From contig NADL03000075.1 in assembly GCA_002205965.3 (NCBI GenBank), positions 352,663-416,662 on the forward strand: a DNA stretch of 64,000 nt, read 5' to 3'. The notes under the pieces were generated by a model that was given only the letters and a program-made list of their open reading frames with translations, had not been told where the DNA came from and did no database searches. Made by a program: the position numbers and the translations under genes. This document shows, in pieces, positions 1 through 10,651 of this stretch (the first letter of the stretch is position 1; every line of letters starts with the position of its first letter). The DNA is from Kappaphycus alvarezii. Its lineage: Eukaryota > Rhodophyta > Florideophyceae > Gigartinales > Solieriaceae.

Positions 1-606
1 CAGCCTCCGAGGGAGCCACAGGCTGGTCTGAGCATTGTAAGAGGTGCAAGTGAACCTCTGTCAGGCAAAGTTTCTGGTTCCGCATCCATAACCCCACTGT
101 ACAACTATACAAAACACATAGTAGCTAATAAGAGGGTTTTTACGTGGCGTTGCGACCTTACAGACGATGATAACGACGCTCAAGTCATTTTTTAATCCAT
201 GTTGAGTATTTTTCTCTGTTTCCGGTCGCTCCACGGAGCGCTCCTGTGATACGAAGATGCATTCTTGTTGATGCGCATATTCTTCATCTTTAGGCACCCC
301 TTTCTACGGGATCTTCCGGATGAGTTTGCATCCCACATAAATAATTTCACTATGACAAGGTTCGGATCTGTTAAAGAGAAAGAATGTATTCGACCACCCC
401 TTTCTATCATCAAGCCGATATATGAGGCCATGAAACGAAGTGAAGTACCCGTCACGAGAACGTACTTCTTGGAGCACCATATTAGCAATAGCCTACTCCC
501 TTATCCGTTCGACAGGCCTTACATTCTCGAAAACAGGCTGAGGGCATTGGAAGAAGAAAAAGAAGAGCAATGACCAGCTGGGACGTTCGTCTTGAGCAAG
601 GGGCAT
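1..606 (+). mobile_element. 3' end of a fossil Ty3-like element: accessory ORF and start of the 3' LTR
   Basis: Reading the + strand from the left edge to about 573 gives a protein closely similar to the second half of the accessory ORF of the complete Ty3-like element at 1851-8906. Shared blocks include 'VPVTRTYFLEHHI' against 'VPVMRTYFLEHHI', and 'PYPF.RPYIL'. The DNA after the ORF also matches the complete element: 'GGGACGTTCGTCTTGAG' is shared, followed by a purine tract and then TG at about 606, where the 3' LTR should begin. The LTR sequence itself is unlike that of the complete element, so this is a related but distinct family member. It is a fossil with a few breaks. Its 5' part lies outside the window, and I could not place the far end of its LTR. 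Confidence 0.75.
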
Positions 607-1505
607 GTCGTAAATGAAAATTTGGCCTTGCTGAGCTGGCGATGTCTCTTTAATTACAATTTTATTTTCAATTATTTTTAGAGGGATACTTTGCACCGTA
701 CTGTAGCAGTGCCAATCGGGCACATAGGTACTGTATAGGTGCTACGAATTGTGCGGTTTGAAAACTCTATACAAGGGGCAGTTTGCATGAAATGATAGGA
801 GTACTTGGGGGGACCAACGAGCACTAGTGGGACGCTCACCAAGCTAAGTCGCACACAACACAGAGTCTAAAGGGAGTTGGCAGACAGGTCTACCGTAGCA
901 CTTCCCACCACCTTAACGTGTACCTTAGCACTTTAGTCGCTCGCAGCGACTCTTAATTCGGGTAGCTAGTGGTTTTCTTTTCATTTAGCGCCATTTGCAC
1001 CATATCAAAATCAATAAGCGCACTCTTTTTGATTCGAAGGAACATCGTAATCTAATGATGTTTACACTCTTCGCGAACTGATACATTTCGCCTACATTCA
1101 AGCAGTCAGGTACAAGAATAGTGTCAATGGGTTTCGAGCATGTAGTTTACGGTGCCCCGAAAGCCAGGTATTGACTCTATAGTTATCAAAGTCAAGGATA
1201 TAACGAGTTGTGCAAACTATGATAACAGGGATGATGCTTTTACAGACTGCAAGTTGCTAATACAGTAATATAGAATTAGTCTCAATTTGCCACGGTCCAA
1301 TGGAGTAGTTTCAAATTCAGGGACTATGAACACTAAAAGCGGCTGCCTATTGACTAGTGGTGATGCGCTTTCAGCGTTGCAGGCTCAAGTTCAAAAGCGT
1401 AAAACACTTTTATGACAGAGAATCAGTCTGCAAAATGTAGAGATGCGACGTGTCGCGTAAGATCTTGCAAAATCGCAGAGACAAGTTCAATGACAGGCTA
1501 TGGCT
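607..1505. other. Probable LTR sequence and intergenic DNA, no gene seen
   Basis: The left part should be the 3' LTR of the element ending at about 606, but with no second LTR in the window its right boundary cannot be set. I see no ORF with coding character, no RNA gene and no clear repeat here. Confidence 0.4.
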
Positions 1506-1850
1506 GCTTAGAAGAAGAAGAAGTTTAATACGTTAGTGTCTGACTGCGCACGTCCTAACTATACGTTTAAGATCTAACCGGCTGTACTTCGTCGTCCGTG
1601 CGCATCGGTGCTCGGGACAGGATAGCTTCAGCGATGGAGGACCACAGGGTGCAACTCAGTCGCTGGAAGATACGGCGGCGGACAACGCCAACTGTCGAGT
1701 GACACTTGGACGCGATCCGCGGAACTAACTCCTCGATAAATGCAGTAGTTCCATGGGAAGGGGCACCTAGGGAATCAAACGCCAGAGGTCGAAACGTGAA
1801 GTTCGGCGTGTAAGGCGCAGAAGATGGGCCAGTCGATGGAGCGGGGAGGC
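1506..1850 (-). mobile_element. LINE fragment A, C-terminal and 3' end, split by a Ty3 insertion
   Basis: The minus strand encodes the extreme C-terminus of a non-LTR retrotransposon protein, with 'FRPLAFDSLGAPS' and 'RLSCTLWSSIAEAILSRAP', ending at a stop near 1575. The same two blocks occur in the fragment at 16615-17110. Past the stop the two copies still match ('CGTATAGT'), and both end in an AAA-CTTCTTCTTCT tail, here at about 1511-1527, which marks the 3' terminus of the element. Upstream the sequence is interrupted at 1850 by the LTR of the Ty3-like element and resumes at 8907. The five bases GAGGC stand at both junctions, as expected for a target-site duplication. Confidence 0.85.
1846..1850. 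repeat. Target-site duplication GAGGC, left copy
   Basis: GAGGC directly abuts the left LTR and is repeated at 8907-8911 directly abutting the right LTR. Five base pairs is the usual duplication length for Ty3/gypsy integrases. Confidence 0.9.
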
Positions 1851-2572
1851 TGGTAGGGGTAAATCGGCGGGGGAAGAGATCCTCAGAACCAATTACCCTG
1901 AGAAGGAGGTGTTGCGAGCGACAAAAGTGCTGCCGTGGTATTGTTGAACGAACAAAAGGGAGTGTATATAGAAGAGAGTTGAGGAAGCTACAAGCAAGTA
2001 TAAAAGGGGCAGGGTCTACCACCGACGCTCTGCGACTAGCGTAAGAAAAAGTTTTCTTGGGTCTGAAGTTGACTCTCAACTTCCTACTACTCGGGACTTG
2101 GCTTGAAGTTGTCTGCCAACTTGCTTCACCTCCACTAAAGGAAGCAGTTTACTCGGCTTATATAGACTTTTGGCTACCCTAAAAGTCTCAAACAAACATA
2201 CTAATAACCATAAAATGTATTCACGGTAATCGTGTGAACCAGAGAGACTATTAGAAGATATTTCCTCAAGGTAAATATCTAGGTGCCATACCCATGCCAG
2301 CCACCCATCGGCCAGGGGTGGGAATTGATGTGGCCATTATATAGACCTTTCAGAGCTACTTGTAGTATCACCCAAACCTGGAACTGTACTGACATCTATT
2401 ATGACAGCGTGTCCTAAAATGAAAAAAATCAACCGATGAATTTGCCACACTCACCCAAATTAAAAATATCTTGCAAATTCAAAAACTGTAAAAATATCTT
2501 CCCAATTCCGATACTGTATACAATCATGGTCCTCATCTAGATTTTTTTTCGTGCGCGAATTTGCGCACATCA
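1851..2572 (-). repeat. 3' LTR of the Ty3-like element
   Basis: Direct repeat of 8185-8906. On the minus strand it starts TGATGTGCGC. The opposite end reads CTACCA here and CTATCA in the other copy, so both ends follow the TG..CA rule. The purine-rich tract GAGCGAGAGGGCG lies just upstream of it on the minus strand. A TATA-like TTATATAG lies within the repeat. Confidence 0.93.
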
Positions 2573-2605
2573 CGCCCTCTCGCTCAAGACGAACGTCCCG
2601 ACTCG

Positions 2606-3703
2606 TCACTGTTCTTCTTCTGCTTCCGTTAGTGTTCGCTGTCTTATTGATAAAATGTATGGTCTCTCAAACGGGTACGGATGCAACTGATTACCAATAT
2701 GATGCTCTAAAAAGTAGGTTCGCATTACTGGTACCTCACTTTGTAGCATAGCCTCATATATTGGTTTGATCACATCGAGGTGGGGTTGAATACATTCTTC
2801 TTCCGTGACTCTTCCGAATCTTCCAAGAGTGAAAAAATATATGTGATATGCAAACTCTTCTGGAAGATGCCGGAGGAATGGATGTCGATAAGAAAAGAAG
2901 ACGCGCATCATCAAGAACGAATCTTCGTAAGATAAGTGCGGTCCATGTAGCGCCCTAAAACATAAACAGATGCTTATCATGAAATAAGAAATGACCTGCG
3001 CATCGTTCGCATCCTCGGAGATATTGCGCAGCCAAAAAGATAATCTTCTTCTTCCGACTGTATGCTGTGCATGGTTGTGAAGCAGAGCTAGAGATGAAGT
3101 TGTGGTGGACGGTCCCGATGAATGGCCGCGACCAGCTCCTGACGTACTGGGACCTGCACGAGGTCCTCTCGGGGGACGACCAGAACCTCTTCTGGGCGGG
3201 TTGTTGTCTCCTGAAGGTCCTCCTCTGGTCATCATCACTGCTTCAGGAGGATCCTCGCCGCCTTCAACGTTCCCAATTTGTGGCGGAGAAACGTAAGGTT
3301 CCCATAGAGGATACGGGACCAGCCTGTATTCCATATCCGGGGGTAAGGCGTAACCTCTCAGTCGCACGTCTTGGTTGTTCTTGAGAAATACGTAAATTGG
3401 ACGGATAATATTCAGATACGTTTGCGACAAGTCTCCAGCAGCTACCATTCCGTATCTTCCTATAGAGTAATGATATATTACCTCCACAAACTCTGGACCT
3501 GCTTCCGTGAACCTTCCGTTTTGGAATGAAAATAGAACTCTTATTAATAGTCGGAAATCTTCTTGAGGTAGCAATGGTCTGTTCAACGTACGAAAACATA
3601 GGCATATATTAATGTAGAAATGGATGATTACGTGGAGTTCGTAGTAGTCCCGCGTAACCGAGATGATCCATTCCCAGGCCCTTTTTCCTCCCATAGGAAT
3701 CAT
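2606..3703 (-). CDS. Accessory ORF of the Ty3-like element with a tandem-duplicated unknown domain
   Basis: This 365-codon ORF lies between pol and the 3' LTR, where most Ty3 elements have nothing. It has two related halves: residues about 10-135 and about 225-350 both carry a hydrophobic 'ICLCFR.L..P.L..ED' start, an 'RV.FS' block, 'GRFG' or 'GRYG', 'IKPIY' or 'IRPIY' and a 'PYP...PYI/V' end. Between them is a low-complexity Gly/Pro/Arg/Ser linker of about 60 residues. I recognise no catalytic motif, no signal peptide and no convincing membrane segment, and I do not know the family. A homologous single half occurs at the left edge of the window in the same position next to an LTR, so the gene is a heritable part of this lineage rather than a chance ORF. 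An envelope, a chromatin-binding role or a gag derivative are all unproven. Confidence 0.75.
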   Translation of the reverse strand: MIPMGGKRAWEWIISVTRDYYELHVIIHFYINICLCFRTLNRPLLPQEDFRLLIRVLFSFQNGRFTEAGPEFVEVIYHYSIGRYGMVAAGDLSQTYLNIIRPIYVFLKNNQDVRLRGYALPPDMEYRLVPYPLWEPYVSPPQIGNVEGGEDPPEAVMMTRGGPSGDNNPPRRGSGRPPRGPRAGPSTSGAGRGHSSGPSTTTSSLALLHNHAQHTVGRRRLSFWLRNISEDANDAQVISYFMISICLCFRALHGPHLSYEDSFLMMRVFFSYRHPFLRHLPEEFAYHIYFFTLGRFGRVTEEECIQPHLDVIKPIYEAMLQSEVPVMRTYFLEHHIGNQLHPYPFERPYILSIRQRTLTEAEEEQ

Positions 3704-6700
3704 TCTATAGTTAAAGATGAGTATGCCCGTGGTTGCGCATAGTCCTGTGTGAGAAGGAATTCTTCAGGCCTCTGATGGTAAGGGACCAGACGACGTGCAT
3801 GGATGGCCCTCCTTGATCTCTTCCCTGAGCTTGAACAGAGCTGATAGTGCGGGTGTCTTTCTTCCGTGACGATGCAAGGGTTCGAGTACTTGGTTTGGAA
3901 GGCCGGCCACTTCACAGCCTGCTGCATTGCTTTTCCATGTATTATTTCCTTTTCGATGAATCTCAGTACCACCTCAGCATTTGCCTCCTCAACTGCAACT
4001 GCTATTGGCCATCCAGTAAGATGTTCCACGCCTATAAGGAGATATTTGTTTCCGGAAGAAGTTTCCTTGAACGGGCCCGCGAAGTCAATTGAGAAGGTTT
4101 CAAAGAGACCGGAAACTGGAAAACTATGAGTGGTCTTATACTTCCGTATTGGAGTGAATTTTTGGCAGTTGTCGCAGCTTTTCACGAAATCATAGACGTC
4201 CTTATGGATACCGGGCCACCAAATCTCTCAGTTACGAATTTTTTGGTTGTTTCGAGATCCCAATGCCCTAGCTCATCATGGAAAGTCCTCAAGATCTTCA
4301 TTCTTTCTTTCAAAGGGGCCACTAGTCGGGGACCGGCTTTAGTGTGCCGGAAGAGTTTCCCATTCCACAATGTAAAAGCCTTTTGATTCCTGCGTACCCA
4401 ATTTCGGTGTTCAAGATCAACCTTTCTCATTTCTAGTCCATCGAGGAATTTGATCAGTCCGTGAATATTAGCTTCGTACTCGTTATCGTTCGGCAACTGC
4501 AACTCGGCGACTCCGACGATGTCCTCCGAAGCTTTTTCATTTGGAATCAGTGCGTCCCTCAAGCGGGATAGGTAATCGGCAGGCTGATTATTGCGTCCGG
4601 GTCTATACACAATTTCAAACCGATATTCTGCGAAAATGTCGAGCCATCGGGCCAAGCGGTGATGTACATCCTTCTTTTGGAATGCTGTTTTAAGTGCCTG
4701 GTGATCAGTTATCAAGACAAATTTCTCGAGTGATAAAAGGTATACGCGAAACTTTTTCAGCGCGAAGACGACAGCTAGCGCTTCTTTCTCGCAGACTGAG
4801 TATCTCTTTTCCGCGTCATTCAGAGTTCGGCTTGCGAATTGAACAGGGTGTAGTCTTCCGTTTTCATCTTTTTGGGACAAAACGGCACCCAAAGACCGTT
4901 CTGAGGCATCTGTCTCCACAACGAATGGTCTCTTGAAATCTGGGTACATGAGAACTGGGGGGACACATAGCTTATCTTTAAGCTCCTGAAATGCAGTTTC
5001 CATTTCCTTGTTCCAGTGAAATTTTCCGTTCTTCGTAGTGCTGGCATGTAACGGTGCTGCAGTCTTGGCGAAATCTTTGATAAATCTTCTGTAATATGAG
5101 GCCAGTCCTAAGAAGCTTCGGACCTCCGTCTTTGAAGCGGGCCTTGGTGCCAACTTTATTTTTTTCGTTTTCTCTGGATCCACTCTAATTCCCTCTTGGT
5201 CGACGATATGACCGAGTAATTGGATAGAAGTTTTCGCAAAGAAGCATTTGCTCAACTTAATTTTCAAGCTATACTCCGATATCCTCTCCACAACTGTCTT
5301 GACGTGCGAGATGTGCTGATCCAATGTTTCTGAGAATATGACGACATCATCGATATAGACTCTTGCGAATGGAAGTCCTTTCAAAACCTCGTTCATCATT
5401 CTTTGGAATGTAGCTGGTGCATTCATGAGACCAAAAGGCATCACTTCGAACCTGAACGTACCGGCTTTGCTGGTAAAGGTTGTTTTTTCCTTACATTTTT
5501 CATCCAATGGAATCTGCCAATAGCCAGTGTAAAGGTCAATTGAGGTGAAATATCTCCCGTCCTTCAGGTCCTCGAGGATCTCCTCCATGTTCGGAATCGG
5601 AAATCGATCGGGTATCATTCTCTGGTTCAGTTGTCGGTAATCGACGCAAAAACGCAGCTTTCCATCCTTCTTTGGTGCGACCACAACTGGAAACGACCAT
5701 GGGGATGAAACTGGTCGAATAATATCATTTTTCAGCATACTTGTAACATTTTCTGAGATAAATTGGTCATATTTTGGCGGTTGACGTCTAGGCTTGTGGT
5801 AAATCGGTTGAGTGTCGGTAAGTTCGAACGAGTGAGTAACCGGTACACTTGCTTGTCTTAAATCTGAAACGCTCCATGCAATTACTTCGGAAGATGTTAA
5901 CATGTCGGATATTTTCAGTGAGGCGGGGGCGGGAAGGTGCTGCACTTTTCCTTGGATTTCTGCCATTTGGCGCCCTTTTTCTTCTTGATCCTCAACCTCA
6001 ATATTTTGAAGGACCTCTTCCGTCGTGCTCACATCTTCATATATGGAATTCGACGTATTCTTATTTTCTTTGCAAAGGTAATCTTCTTTCATGCTCCGAA
6101 TTCTGTCCTTTGATTCGATATCATCGCAAAAAGAAACACATTCGGGTTTCAAACTTATCCTAGAATCCCAGTCGTCATCTGTTTCAAACCCGGAATCATA
6201 ATCGTCCCATGCCATGTTCATTAACCCCCGAGGGTACCCTTTTCCACTTCCGAAAGTGTTAGTTGGTTCCGAATCTTCGCTGTCATAGCTAGAAGTGAAA
6301 TCTTCACTGTCCGTTTCTTTTAAATCTTCAGGATGCGTGCTTTTGTCGAAATCCAGGGGCATCTTCACGGTTCTGCCGTCAATATTAACTGAAACCATTT
6401 GGTTGCCCAAGTCAATGCATGTTCCTAGTCTTTCCATTGTGGGGCAGCCAATGATTGCATCGAAAGGGAGATCCGGCATGACAAGAAAGTCTACATCAAC
6501 TTTAGAGTCCCCAAAGAACACGGAAACCTTGTCAACAGTGCCCATGCATTTTGAGACGGTTCCATCCGCTACAGTTATTTTTCGAGTCGTTGGAGTAATT
6601 TCGAGACCTAGATCTGTCACCAAAGTTTCTGAAATGAGGTTTGGAACAGCACCCGAATCGAAGAGAGCTTGGGTTTTCATACCCAATACTTTGACTGGTA

Positions 6701-7466
6701 CCAGCTTAAGACGTCTTGGTGCTGTCGAGGCCGATTGAAGAAACAGTTTCTTACCCTTAGCGGACTTATTAGACCTGATAATTTTTTTGAGTTCTTTTCT
6801 CGCATCCTCTGCGTCGCCCCTCAAAAGTTGACCAAACGTTATCCCAGTTGGGGCCGATGCAAGCTCAGCCACCAAATTGTACCTCTTCACATACTCTAGT
6901 ACGTCCTTAGAGATACTCTTAACTTTCTTACTCTTTTTCGTCTTCTTGGCCGGAGTGACTCCCACTCCTGGAACAACTTGATCAGACCTCTTGGTTCGAG
7001 GAGGTACAGGTGCTGGGATATGCTCCAGCATTCCATACTCTAGCCTAGGTTTCTTCGATAAAATGTTCCCTTCCCCATCCCTTTTTGTCACATTGACTTG
7101 ACTAATCTCTTCAGCGATGGATACGTTACCGGCATCCGTCAACCTTTGATCCCTTCTATTTTGTAAGATTTTCACCTCTGGTCCTGACTCACTCCTTGCT
7201 TCCGATAAATTTGCTCTTCTGTTGTCTTTAGACCAGCAGTTACTTTCATGATGCCCATATCGACCGCACTTTGCACAACGAGTGTTTCTATGTGGATTAT
7301 CAGGACACCTGTTTGCAAAGTGTCCAGGCTTGTGACAGTAAGAACAGACTTCTGCGGCCTTAGGGGCCCCAGACTGGTTCTTCTTAATGGTAAGAGTAAG
7401 GCTTTCCAACTGCGAGGTTATCATGTCAAGTCGATTATCGAATCGGGTTTCCAACCTTTCTTCCAA
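3700..7466 (-). CDS. pol: Pol region of the Ty3-like element (NC, PR, RT, RH, IN)
   Basis: Seen in order on the minus strand: two CCHC knuckles near 7340-7240 ('CSYCHKPGHFANRC', 'CAKCGRYGHHESNC'); an aspartic protease site 'ALFDSGA' near 6655; reverse transcriptase with 'YIDDVVIF' near 5345; RNase H with 'ETDAS' near 4910; and an integrase zinc-binding start 'HDELGHWDLETT' near 4270, followed by the catalytic core toward 3700. This order (RT before integrase) is the Ty3/gypsy arrangement. The polyprotein is long and mostly open, which fits the nearly identical LTRs. No chromodomain is seen; its place is taken by the accessory ORF at 2606-3703. It is treated as a fossil: nearly whole, with about one break. 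Confidence 0.93.
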
Positions 7467-7489
7467 GTTTTTGACATCGCTCCTGACAG

Positions 7490-8226
7490 ATTCTAATGCC
7501 GCTGCACTAGTAGCCGGCCTTTGATAATTTTTTCAGGATGTACGATAGACATCGATGTGCGGGTTTCCCTCGGTACCTCACTCAGTGACTGAAACGTCTC
7601 CGAATTTTTGACAAATTCTACTATGGTACCCTTCAGTTCATCAAAAGTGTGAGGGCCCTTGATGAGGAGGAAATCGGAGAGCCGCTTATCCCCCATAGCC
7701 GCCTTACGCAGCATTCCGTACTTGGCTTGGGCGTTGAACCCAGCCTTTTCATAAAGATCACACAAGTACACCAATGAGCTTAACAAATCGTCGAAGTTGA
7801 GCCGGGCCTCTATGGCGGTACGAATCATCTCATCTGGTTCTACCTCCTTAGCATACTCTTTCACAAGCCACTCACATACCTCACCGAAGTTACGCCCATT
7901 CCCGTTAAGAGACCACCCGTCGATAAACTTGGACTTATATTTGTGCTTTGCGTCACCATGAAGATAGGCGAAGATACTTGCGGCCTTCTCTTCATCGCCC
8001 TTCTCTCGCATCACAACGTTGACATATGTGTAAAGAAACTCCTCAACGTCTTCAGTCTTGCCCCTGTGAACGTTATACGAGCAGCGTTGAGATCCATGAT
8101 TACGAAAAGAAATCCCCCGAAGTGTTCCTTACTACTGCTCAACTCGAATACCTCGGGTGCAACCCCCTCCACAAGAGTACCAAATGATAGGGGTAAATCG
8201 GCGGGGGAAGAGATCCTCAGAACCAA
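7490..8226 (-). CDS. gag: Gag-like region of the Ty3-like element
   Basis: The stretch directly downstream of the 5' LTR and primer-binding candidate encodes a charged, mainly helical protein ('IFAYLHGDAKHKYKSKFIDG', 'EYAKEVEPDEMIRTAIEARL') ahead of the zinc knuckles that begin pol. Position and composition fit a capsid-like gag. No single motif proves it. Probably one or two breaks. Confidence 0.7.
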
Positions 8227-8906
8227 TTACCCTGAGAAGGAGGTGTTGCGAGCGACAAAAGTGCTGCCGTGGTATTGTTGAACGAACAAAAGGGAGTGTA
8301 TATAGAAGAGAGTTGAGGAAGCTACAAGCAAGTATAAAAGGGGCAGGGTCTACCACCGACGCTCTGCGACTAGCGTAAGAAAAAGTTTTCTTGGGTCTGA
8401 AGTTGACTCTCAACTTCCTACTACTCGGGACTTGGCTTGAAGTTGTCTGCCAACTTGCTTCACCTCCACTAAAGGAAGCAGTTTACTCGGCTTATATAGA
8501 CTTTTGGCTACCCAAAAGTCTCAAACAAACATACTAATAACCATAAAATGTATTCACGGTAATCGTGTGAACCAGAGAGACTATTAGAAGATATTTCCTC
8601 AAGGTAAATATCTAGGTGCCATACCCATGCCAGCCACCCATCGGCCAGGGGTGGGAATTGATGTGGCCATTATATAGACCTTTCAGAGCTACTTGTAGTA
8701 TCACCCACAACCTGGAACTGTACTGACATCTACTATGACAGCGTGTCCTAAAATGAAAAAAAATCAACCGATGAATTTGCCACACTCACCCAAATTAAAA
8801 ATATCTTGCAAATTCAAAAACTGTAAAAATATCTTCCCAATTCCGATACTGTATACAATCATGGTCCTCATCTAGATTTTTTTCGTGCGCGAATTTGCGC
8901 ACATCA
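8185..8906 (-). repeat. 5' LTR of the Ty3-like element
   Basis: Direct repeat of 1851-2572. On the minus strand it begins TGATGTGCGC at 8906 and ends CTATCA at 8185. The adjoining TTTGGTACTCTTG inside the element gives a TGG-start primer-binding candidate. Confidence 0.93.
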
Positions 8907-8911
8907 GAGGC
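8907..8911. repeat. Target-site duplication GAGGC, right copy
   Basis: It matches 1846-1850. Taking away the element and one copy of the duplication leaves a continuous LINE sequence across the site. Confidence 0.9.
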
Positions 8912-9720
8912 GTCGGGCGATGTTGCGTTCCAGGGGTGTAACCTTGTTGCGGGCCGCCAGTTTCAGCAGCGCCTCCCAACCTGGGTCCCTTGGTGCGAAC
9001 TGCGGCTTTGAACGGTGAAACGACGGTGATGTCACAGGCAATGGGCGCAACGTTGTGCTTCTGGGGTTGGTGGGGTTGTACAAGGATATCGGCGGGGCGG
9101 AGCTCAGTGCCCGGGACGAGGAACGGAACCTCTTGCCGAGTATCCAGACCCGCGGCGCGGGTAACGTACGTCGCAATCGCATTAAATAGCGAGTTGTGGC
9201 GGTGACGACGGGCGAAACCAAGGCAACAGAGGTCTGCGGCGTGATCCCCGAGGGTGTCCAAGGGGTGGTCACAGTGGTGGCAGTTGAGGGCCATGGAGTC
9301 ATCATACACTAGCAGTCCGAGGTGACGGCGGAGCATGGTCTGCCAGTGTGTAGTGTGGACCTTCGTAGCTGCCGTGGGGTGAGCGAAGAGAAACGCCGCA
9401 GCGGGGCTGCGGCGGAACGCTAGGCCACGGATGCGATGTCGAATGTCGGCGTCGCTATGGGCGGTCGGTTTGGGCATTCTCCAGGAGTCGTCGTGCCAAT
9501 GTACTCTTGCCCGCGGCTCTTGCTGCACCCGTTTGAGAAGGGTTAGTGTGTTGGTGGGTGAAGCAGCTAGAGTTGGAGGGTCAAGGGTGGAAAGGTCGAC
9601 TATTCAAGAATCGGGAGAGCCGCGAGTGTGCTAGATTGAGAGAAAGTCGTGGTTCAAGGCTGCAGGCTTGGCAGGCAACTACAGACACCAGAAATTTTCT
9701 TGCGAGGGCTAGAGCTGCAA
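8907..9720 (-). mobile_element. LINE fragment A, endonuclease-like C-terminal domain
   Basis: This is the upstream part of the LINE interrupted by the Ty3-like element. Minus-strand coding, roughly 9690 to 8907, holds a conserved C-terminal domain: 'RHRIRGLAFRRSP' near 9430, a C-C-H-C zinc motif ('NCHHC', then 'GDHAADLC') near 9280-9220, 'RRHRHNSL' near 9205, 'ELRPADILV' near 9090 and 'ACDITVV' near 9030, then 'KVTPLERNIARRL' up to the insertion point. A zinc motif followed by RHN, PxD and D-x-T is the layout known for the restriction-like endonuclease of R2/CRE/NeSL-type non-LTR elements, so I infer that class. The copy is 5'-truncated and has at least one frameshift (between 'DITVVSPF' and 'GWEALLKLAARNK') plus stops upstream of 9560. 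Confidence 0.8.
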
Positions 9721-10095
9721 GGTTAGTAGAGTTACATCAATAAAAATTTTGGAAATACATGTTCAAAGTTACATAATGAGCCAGTGTTCCCCGTTTTTCG
9801 GGTGCTAAGGGGAAACTAAAACTGGTGCTATTGAATCTGTATGTCGTGTTCCTGACCTCTTTACCGTCCCAAGCTTCGTACACTATATCACAAGAGTTTT
9901 AGTAACATGTATGTAAAGTTTGAAGTAAAGCGAAGCAATACTTGAAAAGTTACAGCGATTTTGCAAAAAGTGAGCCGAATTTGCCCTGGTGACGATACAG
10001 TACAGTACAGAATCCGCACCGCACTAGCTCTGGCAGGCAACCTGGAACTATAATGCATTCAGATGCAGTACAGTAGGACTGGCAAATACTTCATC
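9721..10095. other. Intergenic spacer, no gene seen
   Basis: No ORF with coding character. It contains one copy of the dispersed GTACAGTAC-type motif near 9996-10010. Confidence 0.5.
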
Positions 10096-10098
10096 ACT

Positions 10099-10420
10099 TT
10101 AATTTGTACGTGAAACACAGTGAAGTCGGTACAAATTTTGAATAGGGTGACTAAATTCTGTGTGTAGCGGGGCACGATCAGTTACAGACGTCGCACATGT
10201 GGACCAAATAGCGTAGCTGAGTTTCTGGTACAGACGAGTCTTTACTCCCCCCGTAGAACAGCCGCTGCGAGACGCGACAGCTGCCGCGTACTTCTCTGTG
10301 ACCTTCGATGTTGTCTCAAAAGGTGATCCTAGCGAGTCAAAAGCCAGCGGCACAAAATCCCATCCTAACCTAGATCGTCCGGGGCTAGACTTTGCAGATG
10401 CTCGGAACTTGGGACTCCTG
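10099..10420 (-). mobile_element. LINE fragment B, C-terminal remnant
   Basis: The minus strand encodes 'GWDFVPLAFDSLGSP', a helical stretch, and 'RLYQKLSYAIWSTCATSVTDRAP'. These align with the final blocks of the LINE copies at 1506-1850 and 16615-17110, but with clear divergence. Only the last 90 or so residues remain; the 5' side runs into a cluster of TACTGTAC motifs at about 10440-10500. It is a 5'-truncated dead copy of a diverged sublineage. Confidence 0.7.
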
Positions 10421-10651
10421 TACTGTTGAGTCCTACCTGTTGCACTGTACAGTACTGTACTGTGCGATATACTGTACAGTAGTTTGTACATACTGTACAA
10501 AAGTATTGTGTAACTTTAGACTAGTATTGTACGTGGTGGTAAATCTTTATGGGTTGTTCAATGTTGCACAGAAGCGTGCAGAGGGTATTCATAAGTTAAC
10601 TACGGATGCGGGCGGCGGTTAGAAACCTGTCGCGCCTGCATTATTTGGAGA

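Larger units (their letters stand above)
1851..8906 (-). mobile_element. Ty3/gypsy-type LTR element with extra 3' ORF, young and nearly whole
   Basis: A fossil element of 7056 bp on the minus strand, with two 722-bp LTRs and a GAGGC duplication on both sides. Order along the element: 5' LTR (8185-8906), gag-like region (about 7490-8226), pol with zinc knuckles, protease, RT, RNase H and integrase (about 3700-7466), an accessory ORF (2606-3703), a purine tract, then the 3' LTR (1851-2572). A TGG-starting primer-binding candidate lies two bases inside the 5' LTR, at about 8167-8182. By eye the LTRs differ at about six positions, implying a recent insertion. It looks almost whole, with perhaps one to three breaks. 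It sits inside LINE fragment A, so it is younger than that LINE. Confidence 0.92.
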
